From: JBMNGG01 sp050949705
GTDB lineage: Bacteria; Bacillota; Thermosediminibacteria; Thermosediminibacterales; Tepidanaerobacteraceae
Assembly: GCA_050949705.1 (NCBI GenBank)
Contig: JBMNGG010000003.1
Coordinates: 1-64,000, forward strand
Length of the DNA stretch: 64,000 nucleotides
Reading direction: 5' to 3'
In this document: positions 27,009 to 36,438 of the stretch, piece after piece
Layout: the number at the start of each line of letters is the position of its first letter
Numbering within the stretch: position 1 is the first letter of the stretch
Program-made: the position numbers and the translations under genes
Notes under the pieces: model-generated
Seen by the model: the letters and a program-made list of their open reading frames with translations, nothing else
Database searches by the model: none
Told to the model about the DNA's origin: nothing

Positions 27009-27575
27009 ATGAACTGGGTGGATATAATTCTGGTACTGTTCCTGTTGAAAAGCGGGCTACAAGGATTTTCCCGGGGTCTGATTCTCTCGGCATTTAAGAC
27101 CTGTGGGGTTATCGTAGCATTATATATGGGCATTTTTTACCGAGAAGCGGCAGTGGAATTTATGAATAACCATCTGTCAATTGATACATATTTAAGCAAT
27201 GCACTACTTATTCCTGCCTTAACTCAAAGTAATGAACTGAGTGTGATAAATATCAAGGGTATTATAGATATGGCCATAGGTGCCTTAGGGTTTTTTCTAG
27301 TCTTTTTAGGAGTCCAACTGGTGTTTTTGGTACCTGCATACTTTATAGACGGTCTAATAAAAATATCCAGTCTTACACCAATTAACAGAATACTAGGCAT
27401 GGTTTTTGGTTTGGGCAGGATGGCTTTATGGTTTGCTCTATTAAATGCGGTTTTATCACCATTTTTACTGATATTCGCCGGGAGCTGGTTGGATATGAGC
27501 TTGGCCAATTCCTATATTCTAAATCATTTAAAGTTTTTAGACTTTATAACACCCATTGTGGTAAAATTGATATAA
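27009..27575 (+). CDS. CvpA family membrane protein
   Basis: A 188-residue protein with about four hydrophobic segments and the CvpA signature MNWVDIILVLFLLKSGLQGFSRGLI and NRILGMVFGLGRMALW. CvpA proteins affect colicin V production in Escherichia coli and act in envelope homeostasis, but the mechanism is unsettled. ATG 27009 follows GTAGGAGG. Confidence 0.88.
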   Translation: MNWVDIILVLFLLKSGLQGFSRGLILSAFKTCGVIVALYMGIFYREAAVEFMNNHLSIDTYLSNALLIPALTQSNELSVINIKGIIDMAIGALGFFLVFLGVQLVFLVPAYFIDGLIKISSLTPINRILGMVFGLGRMALWFALLNAVLSPFLLIFAGSWLDMSLANSYILNHLKFLDFITPIVVKLI

Positions 27576-27604
27576 AAATATTGATTAATGTGGAGGTATA
27601 AACC

Positions 27605-28219
27605 TTGGAAATTAATGTAGATGCTAGGGGCAAGGCGTGTCCACAACCGGTTTTAATGACAAAAAAAGCCTTGGAATCAGTAGATAAGGGCAGGGTTATT
27701 ATTACTGTGGACAATGATATTGCACGAGAAAATGTAATTAAACTTGTAAAGAATCAGAATCTGCAATACTCAGTTATAGAAGACAAAGGTGAATATGATA
27801 TAATCATTGAAAAGGGGCAAAGTGAGTCAGAGTCCTTGGACACAGCTGCCATAAGAGAGACTGTAAAAGATAAAACACTAAAAGAGCATGATTATGCAAT
27901 ATTGATTACAAAAGATACTTTAGGAGAAGGTTCTGAAACCTTAGGAAAACTGCTTCTTAAAAATTATCTTTATACTTTGCCACAAGCAAACACCTTACCT
28001 TCATGTATACTTTTTGTAAATAGTGGTGTAAATTTGACCACAGAAGGATCAGAGAGTTTAGAGAGCTTAAAGCAGCTTCAGAATAAAGGTGTGGACATCC
28101 TTTCCTGTGGGACTTGTCTTGATTATTATGATTTAAAAGACAAGCTTGCAGTGGGTCAAGCTACAAATATGTACGAAATCGTAGAGAGAACAACAAAAAT
28201 TAGAACATTGAGTATTTAA
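27605..28219 (+). CDS. yedF: sulfurtransferase-like selenium metabolism protein YedF
   Basis: A 204-residue, two-domain protein starting at TTG 27605. The N-terminal TusA-like domain has the invariant CPQP at residues 12-15, and the C-terminal DsrE-like domain has LSCGTCLDYY. The pairing defines YedF, which occurs together with selenium use; this suggests that the organism may make selenoproteins or selenouridine. Neither selD nor selA is in the window. Confidence 0.9.
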   Translation: MEINVDARGKACPQPVLMTKKALESVDKGRVIITVDNDIARENVIKLVKNQNLQYSVIEDKGEYDIIIEKGQSESESLDTAAIRETVKDKTLKEHDYAILITKDTLGEGSETLGKLLLKNYLYTLPQANTLPSCILFVNSGVNLTTEGSESLESLKQLQNKGVDILSCGTCLDYYDLKDKLAVGQATNMYEIVERTTKIRTLSI

Positions 28220-28240
28220 GCTAATGAGAGGTGTCTTTTC

Positions 28241-29098
28241 TTGGACGAAATAATCATGGTTTATAACGATATTTTGAGTGGTTTACCAGTGTTTGTAGTA
28301 CCTATTTTTAAAGTGGCTTTAATATTATTAATTGCGTGGGTTTTTCTAAAGATAAGTGAGAGTTTTATTAATCAATTGTTTTTTTCTAGGAAAACTGAAA
28401 AAATACATATTGATGAGAACAAAAGGAGAACCTTAGGTAGCCTGTTAAAGAGTGTAATTCGGTATGTTACATATTTTGTAGCAGCCGTAAGCATATTGGA
28501 AGTTGTGGGAATCAACACGGCATCGTTATTGACTGCAGCAGGTATCGGCGGTCTTGCAGTAGGTTTTGGAGCTCAAAATCTGGTGAAAGATGTTATAACG
28601 GGGTTTTTCATTATATTAGAAGACCAGTATAATGTAGGTGATTATGTAGAGGCTGCGGGAGTTAAAGGTATTGTAGATGAAATAGGACTTCGAACTACAA
28701 GGTTACGAGACTTTGGAGGGCAATGGCATATCATACCAAATGGCCAGATTAACCTGGTTACAAATCATTCCAGAGGTAACATGAGGGCTTTAGTTAGAAT
28801 TAGCATAGCTTATGAGGAAGATTTAAGCAGAGCTATCTCAGCTCTAGAAGAGGTTTGCAGTGAGATTAAAGCTAAAAGGCAAGACATAGTTGAAGGTCCA
28901 ATGATTCTCGGAGTTTCGGACATGGATAATGTAGGTGTTGTAATAACTCTACTTGCCCGAACAGTTCCGATGCAGCAATGGAGTGTGGAAAGAGAACTAC
29001 GTAAAGCTGTTTTAGAAAAGTTTGAGAAAGAAAATATTGAAATACCGTATCCTCGTACGGTTTTTATAAAAAAAGATGACAAAGGGGAGAGCTTATAA
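28241..29098 (+). CDS. small-conductance mechanosensitive channel (MscS family)
   Basis: A 285-residue protein that opens under membrane tension to release solutes. There are two membrane helices before the pore helix, with the conserved AAGIGGLAVGFGAQNLVKDVITGFFIILEDQYNVGDYV stretch that covers the pore helix and the beta domain. The start is TTG 28241. It overlaps the DUF951 gene by 1 base (TAATG junction). YkuT is the closest named Bacillus type. Confidence 0.92.
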   Translation: MDEIIMVYNDILSGLPVFVVPIFKVALILLIAWVFLKISESFINQLFFSRKTEKIHIDENKRRTLGSLLKSVIRYVTYFVAAVSILEVVGINTASLLTAAGIGGLAVGFGAQNLVKDVITGFFIILEDQYNVGDYVEAAGVKGIVDEIGLRTTRLRDFGGQWHIIPNGQINLVTNHSRGNMRALVRISIAYEEDLSRAISALEEVCSEIKAKRQDIVEGPMILGVSDMDNVGVVITLLARTVPMQQWSVERELRKAVLEKFEKENIEIPYPRTVFIKKDDKGESL

Positions 29099-29298
29099 TG
29101 TACAATATTGGAGATGTTGTCCAGATGAAGAAACAGCACCCCTGTGGCAGCAATGAATGGCAGATATGGCGTATGGGTATGGATTTTGGAATAAAGTGCA
29201 TGGGGTGTGGTCGAAAGGTTATGATACCTCGACCTAAATTTGAAAAGAGTGTTAAAAAGATTGTAAAGACCGCAGACAACCATCTTGAAAAACCATAG
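29098..29298 (+). CDS. DUF951 family protein
   Basis: A 66-residue protein matching DUF951: IGDVVQMKKQHPCGSNEWQIWRMGMDFGIKCMGCGRKVMIPR. Three cysteines in HPCG and CMGCG suggest a zinc ribbon, and the family is probably RNA- or nucleic-acid-associated. In many Firmicutes it lies beside an mscS gene and upstream of rpsF or ychF, as here. Confidence 0.92.
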   Translation: MYNIGDVVQMKKQHPCGSNEWQIWRMGMDFGIKCMGCGRKVMIPRPKFEKSVKKIVKTADNHLEKP

Positions 29299-29375
29299 GA
29301 TTAGTGATATAATACCATCGAACATCTCTGCTCCGATATAGATCGGGGCCGAATAGTCCATGGAGGTGAAGAAAA
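29285..29375 (+). promoter_or_regulatory. promoter and leader of rpsF-ssb-rpsR
   Basis: TTGAAA at 29285-29290 and TATAAT at 29308-29313 are spaced 17 bases, a near-consensus sigma-A promoter that starts inside the DUF951 end. The transcribed leader has a 7-bp hairpin, CTCCGAT / ATCGGGG (29331-29348), followed by CCGAATAG. A hairpin next to an unpaired CCG resembles the S6:S18-binding leader known from rpsF operons, so autoregulation is likely. Confidence 0.65.
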
Positions 29376-29663
29376 GTGAGACAATATGAGACCATTTACA
29401 TCATCAACCCTGAATTCGAAGAAGATGCTATAAAAGAGCTCGTCGATAAATTTAAGGCACTTATTGAAGAACAGGGTGGTCAGGTTTCTGATATTGATGA
29501 ATGGGGCAAGCGTAGATTGGCCTATCCCATCAATGATCATAGGGAAGGCTATTATTTTTTGATGAATTTTACAGCCAACCCCGAAACTGCTCAGGACTTG
29601 GAAAGAGTTTACAAGATTACCAACGGGCTCATGAAATACCTCATTATTAAAAAAGAGAATTAA
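29376..29663 (+). CDS. rpsF: 30S ribosomal protein S6
   Basis: A 95-residue bS6 starting at GTG 29376 behind GGAGGTG. The sequence QYETIYIINPEFEED...LVDKFKALIEEQGGQVSDIDEWGKRRLAYPI is diagnostic. It binds S18 on the small subunit platform and leads the rpsF-ssb-rpsR operon. Confidence 0.98.
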   Translation: MRQYETIYIINPEFEEDAIKELVDKFKALIEEQGGQVSDIDEWGKRRLAYPINDHREGYYFLMNFTANPETAQDLERVYKITNGLMKYLIIKKEN

Positions 29664-29675
29664 GAGGTGAAAATC

Positions 29676-30107
29676 TTGCTAAACAAGGTTATTTTGATAG
29701 GCAGGCTGACGAGAGACCCTGAACTTAGATTTACACCAGCAAACGGAATAGCTGTAACCAATTTTACTATAGCGGTAGATCGCCCCTTTACTAATCAAAA
29801 GGGAGAGCGGGAAGCTGATTTTATTAGAATAGTAGTGTGGAGAAAGCTAGCCGAAATTTGCGCCAATAACCTTTCTAAGGGCCGCTTAGTGGCAGTGGAT
29901 GGCAGGTTACAGATAAGATCTTATGAAGGTCAGGACGGCCAGCGTCGTTATATGACTGAAGTAGTAGCTGATGAAGTTAAATTTTTAGATAAAGGTAAAT
30001 CTAGCTCAGGAGAGTTTAATTCTGAAGAACCGAATTTTGATAGTATAGATCCTGATTTTAGTTTTGATCCAGGAGATGATCTTGAAGGTGACGGAGTACC
30101 CTTTTAG
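29676..30107 (+). CDS. ssb: single-stranded DNA-binding protein
   Basis: A 143-residue SSB: OB fold (about residues 1-105, with LNKVILIGRLTRDPELRFT), a short acidic linker, and the acidic C-terminal tip GDGVPF that recruits replication proteins. I chose TTG 29676, which gives the normal start and sits 7-9 bases after AGAGGTG; GTG 29667 is part of that SD. The place between rpsF and rpsR is universal in Firmicutes. Confidence 0.97.
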   Translation: MLNKVILIGRLTRDPELRFTPANGIAVTNFTIAVDRPFTNQKGEREADFIRIVVWRKLAEICANNLSKGRLVAVDGRLQIRSYEGQDGQRRYMTEVVADEVKFLDKGKSSSGEFNSEEPNFDSIDPDFSFDPGDDLEGDGVPF

Positions 30108-30125
30108 CGAAAGGAGGAATAGAAT

Positions 30126-30350
30126 TTGAAGCCAAGACGAGTAAAAAAGAAAAAGGTATGCAGCTTTTGTGTTGATAAGATAGATTCCATAGATTATAAA
30201 GAATATGGTCGTTTGAGGAAGTATATAACCGAACGCGGTAAGATCCTGCCTCGCCGTATAACCGGCAATTGTGCAAAACATCAAAGACAACTTACTTTAG
30301 CAATTAAGAGAGCGAGAAATATCGCCCTGCTACCATTTACAGCAGAATAG
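30126..30350 (+). CDS. rpsR: 30S ribosomal protein S18
   Basis: A 74-residue bS18 starting at TTG 30126 behind AAAGGAGG. It has PRRVKKKKVCSFC and RRITGNCAKHQRQL. The CSFC pair plus a later Cys-His indicates the zinc-binding form of S18. It binds S6 and closes the operon. Confidence 0.98.
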   Translation: MKPRRVKKKKVCSFCVDKIDSIDYKEYGRLRKYITERGKILPRRITGNCAKHQRQLTLAIKRARNIALLPFTAE

Positions 30351-30374
30351 AGAGGGTCTTCCCTCTCTATTTTG
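30347..30374 (+). terminator. terminator of the rpsF operon
   Basis: A perfect 10-bp stem, ATAGAGAGGG / CCCTCTCTAT, with loop TCTT, followed by TTTT. It overlaps the rpsR stop codon. Confidence 0.9.
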
Positions 30375-30395
30375 GCATAAAGGAGGAAGACTTCT

Positions 30396-31340
30396 ATGCA
30401 AACAAACAAAACCAAGTCAATGGTAGAAGGGGCACTTCTTGCTGCGATAAATATTATTTTGAGTATAATTGCCCTATATATGCCCATATTAGGGACTTTC
30501 GCCACATTGGTTTGGCCTGTGCCCATTGTTATATTAGGAATTAGGCATGGTCTTAGAACCAGTGTACTTTCCACAGTGGTAGCTGGTATTTTCGTGGCTA
30601 TATTAAGTGGGCCTTTTCAAGCAGTTACAATTGTAGTAAGTTTCGGTCTTATAGGTATTGCAATGGGATGGGCATTAAAGAAAAACGATGAACCTTTTAA
30701 AGTGCTTGGCATAGGTTGTGCAGCATCATTATTGTCAAAAATAGCACTTGTATTTCTAAGCATGCTAATGATTGGCATTAATCCACTAACTCAGGAAATA
30801 GAGATTCTTAGAGAATCTCTATCAATGGCTAGTGAATTTTATAAAAGCATGGGTATGGATCCACAAACTATCAAAGATACCATTGACAGTTTTAACAGGA
30901 GCTTAGACATGTTGCCCTTAGTTATTCCTGGGATTTTTATCTTGGCCTCTATTTTTGATTCATTTTTGACATATGTGGTTACAAAAGCCGTATTATCAAG
31001 GATGGGGCAGAAATTAAAAGATTTTACGCCTTTTTGGCGTTGGAGGTTTCCTGAATATACAGTGGCTTTCTTTTTATTTGGGAATCTATTAGCTCTTCTA
31101 GAAACATACTGGCCAGTTGGTGTACTAAGATCTATTGGCGCGAACTTATCATTGGTATTTGGTTTTGTCTTTTTCGTACAAGGCTTCTCGCTGCTTAGTT
31201 TTTATCTAGGCAAATATAATGCGGGCAAAGCTTTTAGATTATTTATAGCGTTTTTTGTGCTCTTTAATCCCTTCTTTTTACAGATACTTTTTTTTGCGGG
31301 CTTATTCGATATTCTATTTAATTTCCGCAAGATTTATTAA
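30396..31340 (+). CDS. YybS family membrane protein (DUF2232)
   Basis: A 314-residue membrane protein with about eight hydrophobic segments. The N-terminal VEGALLAAINIILSIIALYMPILGT and the C-terminal region ending in the FFAGLFDILFNFRK motif match DUF2232/YybS. In Firmicutes it always stands before gdpP and rplI, as here. It may be an ECF-type transport component, which is inferred from its resemblance to S components. Confidence 0.88.
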   Translation: MQTNKTKSMVEGALLAAINIILSIIALYMPILGTFATLVWPVPIVILGIRHGLRTSVLSTVVAGIFVAILSGPFQAVTIVVSFGLIGIAMGWALKKNDEPFKVLGIGCAASLLSKIALVFLSMLMIGINPLTQEIEILRESLSMASEFYKSMGMDPQTIKDTIDSFNRSLDMLPLVIPGIFILASIFDSFLTYVVTKAVLSRMGQKLKDFTPFWRWRFPEYTVAFFLFGNLLALLETYWPVGVLRSIGANLSLVFGFVFFVQGFSLLSFYLGKYNAGKAFRLFIAFFVLFNPFFLQILFFAGLFDILFNFRKIY

Positions 31341-31355
31341 TTAGGGGTTTTTATC

Positions 31356-33332
31356 ATGGCAAAAGGTGACCATAATCGGATTCTGTGGTTTGTTGTATTC
31401 TTTATAGTTCTTGAAATACTGTATTTTGCTTTTTTTGACCCTAAAATTATATTGGCTTTAGTGCCAGCTTTGGGTTTGTTAATTTTTTATTTGTTTTATT
31501 ATAAAAAAGGCAAACCCTTACCGTCTTTAATTGAAATCAGGCCTACTTTTCGTCAAACATTATGGGAGCAAACTTTAAGTAATATAAGCTACAGTGTGGT
31601 GGTAGCAGATAGCAATCATACAATTATTTGGAAGAATGAGGCTTTTTCAACACTTTATAAAATAAAAGGTTTAAGGGTAACTAACTTAAAGCAACTTATA
31701 CCACAGGAAATATTAAGGTCACTTATTGATGAGGAAGATTCTAAAGAGATTGAAATCGAGAGTCGATGGTTTTCTGTTAAAAGCGTTAAATTAGAAGGAA
31801 ACCCCAAAAACTCCCAAACATTCAGAGCTTTTTACTTTGAAGATATTACTGAACTATATGATTTAAAAAAACGCTTAAGGGAAAAGGAAATTGCAGTATG
31901 TTACTTTAATGTAGACAACTTTGATGAGATTTTATCAGCTTGCTCAGAAGAAAATCGTCCTGAGCTGATTGTAAATATCGATAAAACCATAACACAATGG
32001 GTTCTTAATTATAACGGTCTTATGAAAAAATATGATAATGATAAATATATTGTAATATTTAGCCTAGAGGATTTTCAAAAGGTTGAAGAAACGAAGTTTA
32101 CTATTCTCAATGAAATTCGGGAAATAAAGGCAAACCAGGTTTTATCAGTGACACTAAGCATTGGTGCTGCCTATGCAGAAGATTCTCTTGCTTTAACCGG
32201 CAAAAATGCTCAGAAGGCATTGGAACTTTGTTTAGGCCGGGGTGGAGACCAGGCTGTGGTTAAGTCTCAGGGAAAGACCTATTTCTACGGTGGAAAAACT
32301 AAAGAAATGGAAAAATACAGTAGGGTCAGAGCACGTGTTATATCACATGCATTGAGGGATTTGGTGGAAGAGTCTGATTCGGTTATGGTATTAGGGCATC
32401 TATTTCTTGATATGGATGCACTTGGGGCAGGTGTCGGAATTGTAAGTGCTGTGAAGAGCTTGGGTAAAAAGGGATATATTGTTCTTACACCTGAGCAAAG
32501 TCCTTCCGTGAATTCCTTAGTGGAAATCTTATATGAAGATGATGAAATGAGGGAGAGTTTTATATCAGAGGCTGAGGCTATTGACAGGATAACTCGAAAT
32601 ACCTTACTGGTAGTTGTAGATACACATCGACCCTCACTTTTAATGTCTGTGAAACTACTTGAAAAGGCTGAAGAGGTGGTAGTAATAGATCATCATCGCC
32701 GGGGTGAGGAGTTTATAGATAAAGCACTTTTAGTGTATCTTGAACCATATGCATCGTCTACAAGTGAAATGGTAACAGAATTAATTCAATATATGGGTGA
32801 TGAAATAAAAATATCACCATTGGCTGCTACTGCAATGCTATCGGGTATTGCAGTGGATACACGTAATTTTGCTTTTAAGACAGGGGTTAGAACATTTGAA
32901 GCAGCTTCATTTTTGAGACGATCAGGTGCTGATCCAATAACGGTATATAAGCTCTTCCAGGAAGATGCAGAAACGGTTTATGCACGGGCTGATGTTGTAA
33001 AAAGAGCAAAAGAAATTGCGCCAAATATATCTGTTTCATATTACGATGAAAAGCCTGAAAACCCAACTCTTGAGGCAGCCCAAGCAGCAAATAGCCTAAT
33101 AGCCTTAAAAGGTATTTATGCCTCCTTTGTTTTGGTGCCAATTGATGGAGGGATTGCCATAAGTGGGCGTTCTTTAGGCAATATCAACGTACAGCGTATT
33201 CTGGAAAAACTAGGCGGAGGTGGTCATATGACTACAGCCGGAGCCCAGCTCTTTGATATAACTATGGACGAGGCCCTTGATAAAGTTAAAGAAGCGATTT
33301 TTGAATATATAAAGGAAGGTGAAACACCGTGA
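31356..33332 (+). CDS. gdpP: cyclic-di-AMP phosphodiesterase GdpP
   Basis: Degrades c-di-AMP, a signal for potassium and osmotic control. Domain order in the 658 residues: two membrane helices (about 8-45), a degenerate PAS domain (75-155), a degenerate GGDEF domain (about 175-305) and a DHH-DHHA1 phosphodiesterase. Catalytic marks are GHLFLDMDALGAG near residue 345, VVIDHHRR near 443 and GGGGHMTTAGA near the end. It overlaps rplI by 4 bases. Confidence 0.96.
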   Translation: MAKGDHNRILWFVVFFIVLEILYFAFFDPKIILALVPALGLLIFYLFYYKKGKPLPSLIEIRPTFRQTLWEQTLSNISYSVVVADSNHTIIWKNEAFSTLYKIKGLRVTNLKQLIPQEILRSLIDEEDSKEIEIESRWFSVKSVKLEGNPKNSQTFRAFYFEDITELYDLKKRLREKEIAVCYFNVDNFDEILSACSEENRPELIVNIDKTITQWVLNYNGLMKKYDNDKYIVIFSLEDFQKVEETKFTILNEIREIKANQVLSVTLSIGAAYAEDSLALTGKNAQKALELCLGRGGDQAVVKSQGKTYFYGGKTKEMEKYSRVRARVISHALRDLVEESDSVMVLGHLFLDMDALGAGVGIVSAVKSLGKKGYIVLTPEQSPSVNSLVEILYEDDEMRESFISEAEAIDRITRNTLLVVVDTHRPSLLMSVKLLEKAEEVVVIDHHRRGEEFIDKALLVYLEPYASSTSEMVTELIQYMGDEIKISPLAATAMLSGIAVDTRNFAFKTGVRTFEAASFLRRSGADPITVYKLFQEDAETVYARADVVKRAKEIAPNISVSYYDEKPENPTLEAAQAANSLIALKGIYASFVLVPIDGGIAISGRSLGNINVQRILEKLGGGGHMTTAGAQLFDITMDEALDKVKEAIFEYIKEGETP

Positions 33333-33775
33333 AGGTAATACTTTTAGAAGATGTAAAAAAAATTGGCAAAAAGGGCGATTTAGTAAATGTAGCAGATGGA
33401 TATGCAAGAAATTATTTATTTCCCAGAAATTTGGCCAAAGAAGCTACATCAGGAAGTATAAAACAGCTTAAGCAAGAGAAAAAAGCAATGGAAAACAAAA
33501 AGAAAAAGGAATTGGAACTTGCCAAAGAGGTCGCAGAGAAGATTTCAAAAAGCTCTGTTACCGTTAAAGCTAAGTCAGGGGATCAAGGAAAATTATTCGG
33601 ATCAATTACATCTAAAGACATTGCAAATGAACTTAAAAAGCAACACAATATTGACGTAGATCGAAGGAAAATAGAGCTTTCGGAGCCCATAAAAACTCTG
33701 GGCAATTATAAGGTTAACATAAAACTAGCCCCAGAAGTGGAGGCCGAACTTACAGTAAAAATTATTGAAGGGTGA
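33329..33775 (+). CDS. rplI: 50S ribosomal protein L9
   Basis: A 148-residue bL9 starting at GTG 33329, which overlaps the gdpP stop by 4 bases. KVILLEDVKKIGKKGDLVNVADGYARNYLFPRNLA is the diagnostic N-terminus, followed by the long connecting helix and the C-terminal domain. Confidence 0.98.
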   Translation: MKVILLEDVKKIGKKGDLVNVADGYARNYLFPRNLAKEATSGSIKQLKQEKKAMENKKKKELELAKEVAEKISKSSVTVKAKSGDQGKLFGSITSKDIANELKKQHNIDVDRRKIELSEPIKTLGNYKVNIKLAPEVEAELTVKIIEG

Positions 33776-33779
33776 TTTT

Positions 33780-35120
33780 ATGGATAACCTTAAGGTGACT
33801 CCTTACAACCTTGAAGCTGAACAGTCAGTCTTAGGTTCCATGCTCTTGTCTAATGAAGCAATAATCGTGGCTATGGACAAGCTAAAACCTGAGGATTTTT
33901 ACAAAGAATCCCATCGGAAAATTTTTGAGATTATAACAAGGCTTAATGAAAATCGAGAACCAGTTGATTTGATAACAGTTACAGAAGCCCTTAGGTCTAA
34001 TAAGATACTGGAACAGGTTGGTGGTGCCGTATATCTTACTACTTTAACAGAAACTGTACCCACTGCCGCAAATATAGCATATTATTGCAAGATTGTTGAA
34101 GAAAAGGCAATAATCAGGAGACTTATTAATACGACCTCTAGTATATTATCAATGGCATATGACCCAGAAAATAGTATTGAAGAACTCTTAGACGAGTCTG
34201 AACGCAGAATATTTGAGATTGTAAGGAAACAACGTGTTGAGAGTTTTTATCATGTAAAAGATATTTTATTTGATACTTTCGAACGAATAGAACAGCTATA
34301 CAATTCAGAAGGTGGTATAACAGGTGTTCCTACAGGGTTTCCTGACCTAGATGAAAAGACATCTGGTTTACAACCATCAGATCTTATCCTTATCGCTGCA
34401 AGACCTAGTATGGGGAAAACTGCTTTTGCACTAAATATAGCACAAAATGCAGCCATTCGTTATAAGATACCTGTAGCAATTTTTAGTTTAGAAATGTCAA
34501 AGGAACAACTTGTCCAGCGCATGCTTTGTGCTGAATCAAATGTGGACAGTCATAAACTTAGAACAGGAAAATTAGATGAAGATGATTGGCCCAGACTTGC
34601 CCGAGCTATGGGGCCTTTGTCTGAAGCACCTATATATATAGATGATACACCAGGCATATCCTCTTTTGAGCTAAGGGCCAAGGCAAGACGTCTAAAAGCT
34701 GAACATGATTTAGGACTTATTGTAATTGACTATCTTCAACTAATGTCAGGTCGTTCTAATTCAGAAAACCGTCAGCAGGAGATTTCTGAGATATCAAGGT
34801 CCCTAAAGGCTCTCGCCAGAGAACTGTCAGTGCCTGTAGTAGCTTTGTCCCAGTTATCTCGTGCACCAGAAATGAGAGCAGACCATAGACCAATACTAAG
34901 TGATCTGCGTGAATCGGGTAGTCAAGAACAGGATTCAGATTTGGTAGCATTTTTGTACAGGGATGACTATTATCATGCTGATTCAGACAAGAAAAATATC
35001 GCTGAAGTTATAATAGCAAAACAACGTAATGGTCCCACAGGTGTAGTGGAACTTGTATGGCTTTCCAAGTTTACCAAATTTGCAAGTTTAGAGAAGTATA
35101 GGCAAAATCAAGCAGGATAG
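33780..35120 (+). CDS. dnaB: replicative DNA helicase DnaB
   Basis: The hexameric replicative helicase (DnaC in Bacillus naming), 446 residues. There is an N-terminal collar domain (NLEAEQSVLGSMLLSNEAI), a linker, and the RecA-like domain with Walker A ARPSMGKTAFAL near residue 208 and Walker B LIVIDYLQLMSG. I chose ATG 33780 behind GAAGGGTG; the TTG at 33765 lies inside rplI. No intein is present. Confidence 0.97.
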   Translation: MDNLKVTPYNLEAEQSVLGSMLLSNEAIIVAMDKLKPEDFYKESHRKIFEIITRLNENREPVDLITVTEALRSNKILEQVGGAVYLTTLTETVPTAANIAYYCKIVEEKAIIRRLINTTSSILSMAYDPENSIEELLDESERRIFEIVRKQRVESFYHVKDILFDTFERIEQLYNSEGGITGVPTGFPDLDEKTSGLQPSDLILIAARPSMGKTAFALNIAQNAAIRYKIPVAIFSLEMSKEQLVQRMLCAESNVDSHKLRTGKLDEDDWPRLARAMGPLSEAPIYIDDTPGISSFELRAKARRLKAEHDLGLIVIDYLQLMSGRSNSENRQQEISEISRSLKALARELSVPVVALSQLSRAPEMRADHRPILSDLRESGSQEQDSDLVAFLYRDDYYHADSDKKNIAEVIIAKQRNGPTGVVELVWLSKFTKFASLEKYRQNQAG

Positions 35121-35179
35121 CTTACATAAAATCTTGTTCATGCCGCTGCTACAGGTAAAGGGAGGTAAAAAGCTAGAAT

Positions 35180-35869
35180 ATGTGTATGAGGGAAATGGAC
35201 ATTTTAAAAAGAGTGCCAATTTTTACAGGTCTTGAAGAAAGCGATATTATGGAATTAAAAAACATCTGTTTAAAAGCAAAATTCCAAAAAGGAAACATAA
35301 TCTTCTTTGAAGGGGACCCTGGTGAGGCTGTGCATTTTATAAAAAGCGGAAAAATAAAAATATATAAATCAGACTCAGAAGGACGGGAACATATATTAAA
35401 TATATACGGGCCGGGTGATATTTTTGCTGAAACGGTTCTCTTTGAAGGAGGGCCTTATCCGGCTAGTGCAGAAGCAATTGAGGATTCTGTTGTCTGGATG
35501 ATACGAAACCAGGACCTAGAAAACCTATTTAAAAAAAATATCGGAATGGCACTTAAGATTATTAAGATACTATCAAAACGCCTCAGGGAATCCCAAGAAA
35601 AAGTGAGGAATTTGGCATTATGGGATACCTATGACAGGACAGCATGTGCACTCCATAAGATGTCACTGGATCATGGGATAAATAGCTCTAAAGGAATTGA
35701 AGTAGATCTCCCTATAACCCGTTCAGAGCTTGCTTCTATGGTGGGGACTTCCAGGGAAACAGTTACACGGATGCTCATGGAAATGAAGAAAAAAGGCATT
35801 ATAGATATTGATAAACAAAAAATAATAGTATTAAATGAAAGCGAACTTATGCGATGTGCCAGGAAGTAA
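35180..35869 (+). CDS. Crp/Fnr-family transcriptional regulator
   Basis: A 229-residue protein with a cyclic-nucleotide-binding-type barrel (about residues 10-125, GNIIFFEGDPGEAVHFIKSGKIKIYK) and a C-terminal winged helix (ITRSELASMVGTSRETVTRMLMEMKKKGII). There is no N-terminal cysteine cluster of the Fnr type, and the effector is unknown. It starts about 60 bp after dnaB and could be transcribed with it. Confidence 0.9.
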   Translation: MCMREMDILKRVPIFTGLEESDIMELKNICLKAKFQKGNIIFFEGDPGEAVHFIKSGKIKIYKSDSEGREHILNIYGPGDIFAETVLFEGGPYPASAEAIEDSVVWMIRNQDLENLFKKNIGMALKIIKILSKRLRESQEKVRNLALWDTYDRTACALHKMSLDHGINSSKGIEVDLPITRSELASMVGTSRETVTRMLMEMKKKGIIDIDKQKIIVLNESELMRCARK

Positions 35870-35873
35870 TTAT

Positions 35874-35911
35874 AACCCTTCAGGAACTATCATAACCTGA
35901 AGGGTTTTTTG
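35874..35911 (+). terminator. terminator of the dnaB/crp region
   Basis: An 11-bp stem AACCCTTCAGG / CCTGAAGGGTT with an 11-base loop, followed by TTTT. It begins 4 bases after the regulator stop codon. Confidence 0.9.
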
Positions 35912-35985
35912 CTGTGATTTTCATATTTTTTTATATGTTAAAACCTGTAATAAATAAAAAACAAAAATCCTCATTGACAATATGA

Positions 35986-36180
35986 TCATTCTCCAGGATA
36001 AATCATGAGCGGCGGCCTAGTGCTGCTGGTGGATTGTTGTTGTTGGTTTGCCATTCTTCCATATGTCTGTCTAGTAGCAGTAGGTGTCATCTCTGCAGCA
36101 ACTTCAGTTTGATACCCTATGTCTGAAGGCTTGATAACATATTTGTCCATATCTACAGATGTCCCTTTCGCTTGCGCCAT
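35986..36180 (-). CDS. small hypothetical protein
   Basis: A 64-residue protein with a good SD (AAGGAGG) 7 bases before its ATG on the minus strand, which makes it credible despite its size. The sequence is MAQAKGTSVDMDKYVIKPS... with a glutamine-rich middle and a proline-containing end. It has no signal peptide or membrane helix. The composition suggests a flexible, possibly spore-coat-like or small structural protein, but I recognise no family. Confidence 0.55.
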   Translation of the reverse strand: MAQAKGTSVDMDKYVIKPSDIGYQTEVAAEMTPTATRQTYGRMANQQQQSTSSTRPPLMIYPGE

Positions 36181-36438
36181 ACAAATCCTCCTTTTTTATT
36201 CTTTTAACAAATAGGTTCTCCTTTCTAGTATTTCAATATTCCCGTAATGTATTCATATAAAAAATGAACAATACTTGGATATTGATATGAAATATTCGGA
36301 AAATTAATTGATTTTTTACATAGAATTTGATATAGTACTTTTGCTGCTTATTATGAAAAAAGCAATAATGCATCAATAAATTGAGTATATTTCAATGCCC
36401 TTTGAAGCAAAACTTCATTTGGATAAAGGGGGAATTTT

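Noticed and set aside
33780..35120. Intein in dnaB
   Set aside because: The helicase has its normal length with uninterrupted motifs.
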